From the NCBI RefSeq assembly GCF_014397005.1, contig NZ_JACGWS010000002.1, forward strand, positions 62,001 to 126,000: a stretch of DNA of 64,000 nucleotides, written 5' to 3'. The notes under the pieces are model-generated. The model ran no database searches. It was not told the origin of the DNA and was given only the letters and a program-made list of their open reading frames with translations. This document shows, piece by piece, positions 58,961 to 64,000 of this stretch. Source of the stretch: Kordia aestuariivivens (GTDB lineage Bacteria; Bacteroidota; Bacteroidia; Flavobacteriales; Flavobacteriaceae). The position numbers and the translations under genes were made by a program. Numbering within the stretch: the stretch's first letter is position 1; every line of letters starts with the position of its first letter.

Positions 58961-59035
58961 CGGGGTGTAGCGTAGCCCGGTTATCGCGCCGCGTTTGGGA
59001 CGCGGAGGTCGCAGGTTCGAATCCTGCCACCCCGA
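58961..59035 (+). tRNA. tRNA-Pro (anticodon TGG)
   Basis: Acceptor stem CGGGGTG/CACCCCG, anticodon stem CCGCG/CGCGG around loop TTTGGGA (anticodon TGG at 58996-58998), T arm GCAGG-TTCGAAT-CCTGC, discriminator A. CCA is not encoded. The last part of the T arm and acceptor is repeated 160 bases downstream. Confidence 0.97.
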
Positions 59036-59037
59036 CA

Positions 59038-59069
59038 AAAAAAGCTTTGCATTTCGCAAGGCTTTTTTT
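59038..59069 (+). terminator. Terminator of tRNA-Pro
   Basis: AAAGCTTTGC-ATTTC-GCAAGGCTTT stem with one G-T pair, followed by T-run. Confidence 0.85.
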
Positions 59070-59179
59070 ATGCAGTATGTTGAGCTTGCTCAAAAAATAC
59101 TGTAAAAAAAAAGAATTGTGGGAACGAAGTGAACCAACGCTTTATTTGCAACGTTCCTTTTGTCAGGATCACTGTTTGT

Positions 59180-59229
59180 AATCCTGCCACCCCGACAAAA
59201 AAAGCTTTGCATTTCGCAAGGCTTTTTTT
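59180..59229. repeat. Second copy of the tRNA-Pro 3' end plus terminator
   Basis: 50 bases identical to 59020-59069 (the T-arm 3' half, acceptor 3' strand and terminator). The 5' part of the tRNA is absent, so this is not a working tRNA. CAGGAT/ATCCTG just upstream may form a small hairpin. Looks like an attachment-site remnant. Confidence 0.85.
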
Positions 59230-59324
59230 TATGCGATATAGTGAAGGAATTAAAATTCATCTTCAAAAAAACTATATATTTAGCCTAATAATGAATCCTC
59301 TTAATTTATAAAACATTTCATCTC

Positions 59325-60224
59325 ATGAAAATTAAATCACTTCTATGCGCATTGGTCATACTTGTTTTTTTTGCGTGTAAAACTAAAGAAAAGAAAACTG
59401 ATGAATCAATTGAAAATACAGAAATAGTCATAGAATCTGAAGAAGTAGTGGCGGAAGAACCAACTACTGTTTTAGAAAAAGTAGGCACTATAAAAATGGA
59501 CTATGGTATTATAGAATCGCTTTTGGATACATCTGAAAAGTTGCAAGCTATATTGGAAGAAGATGGAGGAGAAACCCAACTAGAAGGTTATTTTAAAAAT
59601 AGTAAACCTGTAAAAATTATTCGGACTCAAGTAAGTGGTCATTGGGTTGGCAAGACTTCGTATTATTTTATGAAAGGAAAGTTGTTTTTTGTGTTTCAAC
59701 AGGAAACCAGCGAAGCTTCTTTACGCGGACCTTATACCGATAAAGAAGTTCGGTTTTATGTTTATGATGGTGAACTGATTAGAGTTTTAGAGAAAGAAAA
59801 AACGGTTGCTGAAATTGAAAAAATGGAGCTGTCAAAAGTGCCAAATGTAGATGTAACCGAGACATGGAAAACAAAAACGAATGTCGTTTCAGGTTTTTTG
59901 AAAGCTGCAAAAGAGAGTAGTACAAAACTTTTGGAAACTAAAAAAGTTGGTTTGGATAATGGGCGTTGGATTAGTACGGATGATGCGAATGCTGGAATTG
60001 AAATTAAAGATGGAAAATTTAGTATGTACTACAAAGGAACAGAAACTGGTGCTGAAAGTATTTTTGATTATGAGTTGACGGAACATGAAGGTGTTGAATA
60101 TTTGACATTAAAAAATGACACTGGAGAAGAGTTAAAATATTCAATCTTAGAATATTCTGAAGATACTTTCATTATTAGTTATTTGGCACGCGGAAATACA
60201 CTTACGTATACAAAGGAAAAGTAG
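59325..60224 (+). CDS. Lipoprotein of unknown function
   Basis: 299 residues. Signal MKIKSLLCALVILVFFAC with lipobox FFAC, then an acidic linker. Two sub-domains: a front half with KLFFVFQQETSEASLRGPYTDKEVRFYVYDGELIRVLE and a back half with beta-strand-rich GRWISTDDANAGIEIKDGKFSMYYKG. Not recognised. It lies just past the tRNA-Pro repeat. Confidence 0.7.
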   Translation: MKIKSLLCALVILVFFACKTKEKKTDESIENTEIVIESEEVVAEEPTTVLEKVGTIKMDYGIIESLLDTSEKLQAILEEDGGETQLEGYFKNSKPVKIIRTQVSGHWVGKTSYYFMKGKLFFVFQQETSEASLRGPYTDKEVRFYVYDGELIRVLEKEKTVAEIEKMELSKVPNVDVTETWKTKTNVVSGFLKAAKESSTKLLETKKVGLDNGRWISTDDANAGIEIKDGKFSMYYKGTETGAESIFDYELTEHEGVEYLTLKNDTGEELKYSILEYSEDTFIISYLARGNTLTYTKEK

Positions 60225-60548
60225 CACAAAATCTATTTAGAAATATGATTCATGGAGGAGTACAATTGATAAAAAAGAATGGTAGTCATGAAATCAATTT
60301 CATAAGTCGAAATATTATTTTGTATACAAGCGCATTACTATGATTGTGTATAAAATTAATAGTTAAGTATTTGATATTTAAGTTGGTGGTTCTTGAGAAT
60401 CAGTTTATGTAATGTACTTTGTATTCAAATAATTCATGTATATATAAACTACGTAAAAACCCCTAATTTTAAAACGCGTATTTGTGCTACTTTCAAATAC
60501 GCGTTTTATATTGTATGTTTGATAAAACTGTTTAAAAATCATATTATT
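60225..60548. other. Intergenic region with a strong stem-loop
   Basis: 324 bases with no gene of coding character. Holds the stem-loop described next; otherwise AT-rich. Confidence 0.6.
60471..60507. promoter_or_regulatory. Stem-loop upstream of the unknown three-gene operon
   Basis: AAAACGCGTATTTG and its exact complement CAAATACGCGTTTT form a 14-base stem with a 9-base loop, 41 bases before the start at 60549. Only a weak T-tail, so it may be a 5'-UTR structure rather than a plain terminator. Confidence 0.7.
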
Positions 60549-61355
60549 ATGCCAACCTCGAACCCAACACCATCACCAAATCCAAATCCGAAGTCAACAG
60601 CAGCACTTCCAGGCAATGCTTCCGGAACAACGAAGGTTGCTCCAATAGCTATTGAAAGAGGAGTTTCCCATGAACTCATGGTACAAATAAAGGACGAATT
60701 AGAAAATATGCTCTCTTTTGCCATGCGAAACGGAAAAGTGATCAATACCGAATTAAACCCTTTGATTGAAAGTAACAAATTAGATGATTTGATTACGGCA
60801 CATAATATTCTGACTAAGAATATTGCACCAGCAACGCCAAAATCTATTAAATACTTAAAAAAATTAAACACCCAAGAAAATAGTAGAGCAGTATTTAGTA
60901 AGTTACCGATCATTCGAAATTTAATTATACTCGCATTATTCTTCTTAGCGCTATTTATTGGAACTTCATTGTCAGATCAAGTAGATAAAGAGTCGTTGGC
61001 AAAAGGTGTATTAGCAAATGACGGTACTTCTTTATTGCTCAATTTACTATTCATCTGTGCAACATCAGGTTTAGGAGTTGTTTTTTACTTATTGAAAAGC
61101 GTCAGTGAAGGTATTCAAAAAGGAACGTTAATGCCAGAACAATCAGTGTATTATGTAGGATTGATTGTATTGGGAATTATGTCTGGATTAATTCTATCAG
61201 AAATTGTATCAACCTACAACAATGGAGAAAGTTTAACTATTTTTAATAGTTGCGTATTAGCACTTGTTGGAGGATTTTCTTCGGATGCAATCTTTAGTAT
61301 ATTACAAGGAATTATCAATAAAATAAAAGATATTTTTACATCATCAGACGATTAA
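60549..61355 (+). CDS. Unknown four-helix membrane protein with Pro/Asn-rich N-terminus
   Basis: 268 residues from ATG at 60549 (a longer frame exists upstream but lies over the stem-loop). N-terminus PTSNPTPSPNPNPKST is low complexity; a soluble helical part follows (MVQIKDELENMLSFAMRNGKVINTELNPLIE), then four membrane helices (about 123-142, 158-178, 200-220 and 232-252). Not recognised. First of a three-gene unit with a lipoprotein and a small cytosolic protein. Confidence 0.65.
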   Translation: MPTSNPTPSPNPNPKSTAALPGNASGTTKVAPIAIERGVSHELMVQIKDELENMLSFAMRNGKVINTELNPLIESNKLDDLITAHNILTKNIAPATPKSIKYLKKLNTQENSRAVFSKLPIIRNLIILALFFLALFIGTSLSDQVDKESLAKGVLANDGTSLLLNLLFICATSGLGVVFYLLKSVSEGIQKGTLMPEQSVYYVGLIVLGIMSGLILSEIVSTYNNGESLTIFNSCVLALVGGFSSDAIFSILQGIINKIKDIFTSSDD

Positions 61356-61468
61356 AACTAAAATTTTTAAATTAAACGATACTAAAAAGCGCCATCATTG
61401 TGAGTTGCTAACAACCACTATGATTATTGGCGAATTCTAACAGAATTAATAAAATAAACTATATACAG

Positions 61469-62071
61469 ATGAAATTAATTATAAAAAGTGTACTCTTTGT
61501 AAGTATCTTTATTGGTGTTGTATCGTGTGCTTCCATTCCAGCATCTACGGCAACATTGTCAGAAGAAGTTATTTCTGAAGCAGGTGCAATGCACAAATTA
61601 AATATTGCTTTGGTAAATCAGTTATTTGACGAGCGAAAAGACAAAGTGAATGACTTTATCAACAATGAATACATTCCGACATTTGTTAAAAATTTCTCAG
61701 CAAAAATTCCTGCAAGCGTAGATGTAAAAGCAGAATTACCAAACATTTTAAAAAGTGTGATGCCAGTAATTAGCAGAAAACGCGATTCGCTTCAAGGTTT
61801 ACTAGACACACAACGTAATGAAGTTATTACTTCTTTGAATGAAAGTTATACCAATTACCAACGTGCCACAGCTACATTACAAAACTTAATTACTTCCGCA
61901 GTAAAATTAAAGCAATCTGAAGCAAATACGTTGGCGCAAATAGAACGCTTAACAGGTACAAATATTAATGTTGGTAAAATAGAAGGTCACTTAGACAGTT
62001 TACTTATTAAAACTGGAAATGGATTTGATAAGTTATTAAATGTAGAATCAGCAATTAAAGGAAACAACTAA
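61469..62071 (+). CDS. Unknown lipoprotein, helical
   Basis: 200 residues from ATG at 61469 (upstream frame is open but MKLIIKSVLFVSIFIGVVSC is the lipoprotein signal, lipobox VVSC). The mature part is nearly all helix with coiled-coil signs (KKDKVNDFINNEYIPTFVKN; ISRKRDSLQGLLDTQRNEVI; LKQSEANTLAQIERL). No known domain. 113 bases after the membrane protein gene, 12 before the small protein gene. Confidence 0.7.
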   Translation: MKLIIKSVLFVSIFIGVVSCASIPASTATLSEEVISEAGAMHKLNIALVNQLFDERKDKVNDFINNEYIPTFVKNFSAKIPASVDVKAELPNILKSVMPVISRKRDSLQGLLDTQRNEVITSLNESYTNYQRATATLQNLITSAVKLKQSEANTLAQIERLTGTNINVGKIEGHLDSLLIKTGNGFDKLLNVESAIKGNN

Positions 62072-62083
62072 AATAGAAAACGT

Positions 62084-62356
62084 ATGAACGAAGAAGTAAA
62101 TTGGGATAACCTAGCCAACGAAGCTGCATCACTAACCGATGCAGAATTCAATAAAACCATTGCAAGTTTAACGCGTATGAGCATCTCAGAGATTGATACT
62201 TTTATTAAGCAAAGTGAAATTACCAATGCGAATGCTATCAAAGTACTAAAAGAAATCAATGACGCAGCAGCATCAAATACTGCCAAAGCGGACGCAATTG
62301 CCAATATTGACAATGGTGTGAGTTTCTTAGTAACTTTAGCAAACAGAATTGTTTAA
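62084..62356 (+). CDS. Small helical cytosolic protein
   Basis: 90 residues, acidic, no signal or membrane helix. Helices EEVNWDNLANEAASLTDAEFNKTIASLT and NANAIKVLKEINDAAASN. Not recognised. Third member of the unit; 12 bases after the lipoprotein gene, followed by a terminator. Confidence 0.65.
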   Translation: MNEEVNWDNLANEAASLTDAEFNKTIASLTRMSISEIDTFIKQSEITNANAIKVLKEINDAAASNTAKADAIANIDNGVSFLVTLANRIV

Positions 62357-62383
62357 AGCATAAAAAAACTAACTTATAGTAAC

Positions 62384-62420
62384 AAAGCAATAGCATATTT
62401 TATATGTTGTTGCTTTTTTT
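62384..62420 (+). terminator. Terminator of the three-gene unit
   Basis: AAAGCAATAGCATA pairs with TATGTTGTTGCTTT with two weak pairs, followed by a T-run. Confidence 0.7.
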
Positions 62421-62513
62421 AGTTAAGATGAGTTCAAGATGAATTCAATAAGATATCAAACACTTAGAGAATATTTGTTAATAAATTTTATGTAAGGAAT
62501 TCATATAAAAACC

Positions 62514-62521
62514 TACTTTTG
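62514..62521 (+). promoter_or_regulatory. -7 box upstream of trxB
   Basis: TACTTTTG matches TAnnTTTG, 32 bases before the trxB start; no clear -33 element. Confidence 0.55.
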
Positions 62522-62553
62522 TTAAAAAGTATTTAATAGTTAGAAAAAAGAAT

Positions 62554-63525
62554 ATGTCAGATACAAACACAGCATTAGAATGCTTAATTATAGGAAGTGG
62601 ACCTGCGGGATATACAGCAGCTATTTATGCAGCAAGAGCTGATATGCACCCTGTAATGTACACAGGAATGGAACCAGGAGGACAATTAACAACTACTACG
62701 GAAGTTGATAACTTTCCAGGATATCCACAAGGAACCGACGGAACTGCCATGATGGAAGATTTAAAAGCGCAGGCAACTCGTTTTGGAACTGATGTCCGTT
62801 TTGGATATGCAACACGTGTAGATTTTTCAAAAGAAGTAGGAGGAATTCATAAAGTATACATTGATGATGGAAATGGGGAACAAGAATTTTTAGCAAAATC
62901 TGTTATTATTTCTACAGGAGCTTCCGCAAAATATTTAGGATTAGAAAGTGAAGAACGTTTAAAAGGTGGTGGTGTTTCTGCATGTGCTACGTGTGACGGA
63001 TTCTTTTACAAAGGACAAGATGTAGTTGTAGTTGGTGGTGGAGATACCGCAGCAGAAGAAGCAACTTATTTGGCAAAACTTTGTAAAAAAGTAACCATGT
63101 TCGTTCGTAGAGATGAAATGAGAGCCAGTAAAGCAATGCAACATCGTGTGAATAATACTGAAAACTTACATGTATTGTACAATACGGAATTAGATGAGGT
63201 TTTAGGAAACATGGTAGTAGAAGGTGTTCGTGCAGTAAATAATAAAACAAACGAAAAACATGAAATTCCTGTTACAGGAGTTTTCATTGCTATTGGTCAC
63301 AAACCAAATACAGACATGTTTAAAGGAATTTTAGACATGGATGATACAGGATATTTAATTACAGGAGCAAAATCTACAAAAACAAACATTCCAGGTGTTT
63401 TTGCAGCTGGTGATGTACAAGATAAAGAATACAGACAAGCTATTACAGCCGCAGGAACAGGATGTATGGCTGCGCTTGATGCAGAACGTTATTTAGCTGC
63501 TATTGAAGATGTTGTTGAAGCTTAA
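62554..63525 (+). CDS. trxB: Thioredoxin-disulfide reductase
   Basis: 323 residues. FAD-binding IIGSGPAGYTAAIYAAR (11-27), redox CATCDGFFY (CxxC, about 147-155), NADPH-binding VVVVGGGDTAAEEATYLA and a C-terminal GVFAAGDVQDKEYRQ. Standard cytosolic flavoprotein that reduces thioredoxin with NADPH. Single gene with its own promoter and terminator. Confidence 0.97.
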   Translation: MSDTNTALECLIIGSGPAGYTAAIYAARADMHPVMYTGMEPGGQLTTTTEVDNFPGYPQGTDGTAMMEDLKAQATRFGTDVRFGYATRVDFSKEVGGIHKVYIDDGNGEQEFLAKSVIISTGASAKYLGLESEERLKGGGVSACATCDGFFYKGQDVVVVGGGDTAAEEATYLAKLCKKVTMFVRRDEMRASKAMQHRVNNTENLHVLYNTELDEVLGNMVVEGVRAVNNKTNEKHEIPVTGVFIAIGHKPNTDMFKGILDMDDTGYLITGAKSTKTNIPGVFAAGDVQDKEYRQAITAAGTGCMAALDAERYLAAIEDVVEA

Positions 63526-63549
63526 AAAGCTTTTAAAAAATAGATCATA

Positions 63550-63583
63550 AAAAAGCCTCAAAGTAATTTACTTTGAGGCTTTT
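63550..63583. terminator. Bidirectional terminator between trxB and the GIN-domain gene
   Basis: AAAAAGCCTCAAAGTA and its complement form a long perfect stem with very short loop. Confidence 0.9.
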
Positions 63584-63616
63584 TGCTACTGGTTGATTTA
63601 TGATTTAGGTGGTTTT

Positions 63617-64000
63617 TTATTTTTTGTGAACACTGCCACCAGAAACGGATTTGTTTTTAGAAACAGATTCTGGATTTCCGTAATAATGAACATCACCACC
63701 ACTAGAAGTATTTGCAATGAGTTTACCAGAAACACTTACCGTAACATCTGCGCCACTACTTGCCGAAGCATCACAATCTTTTACCGATAATTCTCTAGCC
63801 TGAATGTCACTTCCGCTAGTTGCACTTGCTGTTAAAGAATCTGCAGTTCCCGCAATTTTAATATCTGCTCCGCTTGAAGTTGAACAATTTACATTTTCAG
63901 CTTCAACTTCAATTTTTATGTCTGCGCCGCTATTGCTTTTTACTTCAAGATTATCGACAACTAAAGTTTGCGTAGAATATACGTCTGCGCCACTTGTGCT
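63617..64000 (-). CDS. DUF2807 (GIN domain) protein, C-terminal part
   Basis: The last 127 codons of a gene that runs past the right edge; stop TAA at 63617. The sequence is a set of short beta repeats with the unit S-S-G-A-D-hydrophobic (STSGADVYS, SNSGADIKI, TSSGADIKI, ATSGSDIQA, ASSGADVTV, TSSGGDVHY), the pattern of GIN/DUF2807 beta-solenoid or adhesin-like domains. The start and any signal peptide are outside the window. Confidence 0.8.
   Translation of the reverse strand, partial: STSGADVYSTQTLVVDNLEVKSNSGADIKIEVEAENVNCSTSSGADIKIAGTADSLTASATSGSDIQARELSVKDCDASASSGADVTVSVSGKLIANTSSGGDVHYYGNPESVSKNKSVSGGSVHKK

Noticed and set aside
59150-59230. Second tRNA gene
   Set aside because: Only the 3' part of tRNA-Pro is there; no acceptor 5' strand, D arm or anticodon arm.
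60393-60548. N-terminal extension of the membrane protein gene at 60549
   Set aside because: The frame is open but covers a perfect stem-loop and AT-rich leader; the ATG at 60549 is a better start.

Overview
The window looks like a chromosomal segment of a marine-type Flavobacteriaceae bacterium (Bacteroidota). Evidence seen here: low G+C, Bacteroidota-type -7 promoter boxes (TAnnTTTG) and few Shine-Dalgarno sites, a type IX secretion C-terminal signal, the gliding lipoprotein GldI, families known mainly from this phylum (DUF5683, DUF6122, DUF3810, DUF3822, DUF6503, WbqC), and many small double-glycine precursor peptides with the L-x-L-x-K-x-x-I-S-x-L leader typical of Bacteroidota class I lanthipeptides. 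A Kordia-like genus is my guess from the abundance of those peptides; it is not proven by the sequence.

Layout. 1-12.4 kb: housekeeping block parA (partial), parB, DUF5683, dapB, lepB, WbqC and DUF6122 on +, then EEP nuclease, two rhomboids, mutL, a small membrane protein, purA and fur on -. 12.6-14.1 kb: array of five paralogous cysteine-rich precursor peptides. 14.2-17.6 kb: RelA/SpoT homologue, a six-cysteine GG peptide, and a TrmH-family methyltransferase. 17.7-21.4 kb: T9SS cargo protein and an accessory stretch in which two unrelated hypothetical genes each follow a copy of a palindromic intergenic repeat. 21.4-28.8 kb: secreted amidohydrolases, a lipoprotein, a 44-aa precursor peptide gene, a duplicated gene fragment, and DUF3810. 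29-31.6 kb: pepD and three more precursor peptides. 31.7-42.3 kb: cyclophilin-FKBP lipoprotein, gldI, nrnA-like, ndk, S8 protease, DUF721, recF, TPR protein, ribH, rsmD, DUF3822. 42.5-49.7 kb: RecD-like helicase, kdsB, HAD phosphatase, CAT-like acetyltransferase, a KdnB-like Kdo 8-oxidase, acyltransferase, cupin. 49.7-52.3 kb: a complete grasp-with-spasm RiPP operon (precursor, attenuator hairpin, ATP-grasp, 71-aa protein, SPASM protein). 52.5-58.8 kb: AhpD-like protein, methylmalonyl-CoA mutase large and small subunits, FtsB/DivIC, udk. 58.9-64 kb: tRNA-Pro with a duplicated 3' end, an unrecognised three-gene operon, trxB, and the start of a GIN-domain (DUF2807) protein.

The most interesting material is peptide chemistry: eleven candidate ribosomal peptide precursors of at least three types lie in 40 kb, yet only one set of maturation enzymes (grasp-with-spasm) is present. 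The lanthipeptide-type precursors must be served in trans or be orphans. The grasp-with-spasm SPASM protein shows no radical-SAM cysteine triad, and a terminator-like hairpin sits between the precursor and its enzymes. Other points of note are the cassette-like repeats at 18.7 and 19.7 kb, the tRNA-Pro 3'-end duplication (att-like scar), the kdsB/kdnB neighbourhood suggesting 8-amino-Kdo in the lipid A core, and the unnamed three-gene membrane/lipoprotein/cytosolic operon at 60.5-62.4 kb. All family names rest on reading the translations; no database search was run.
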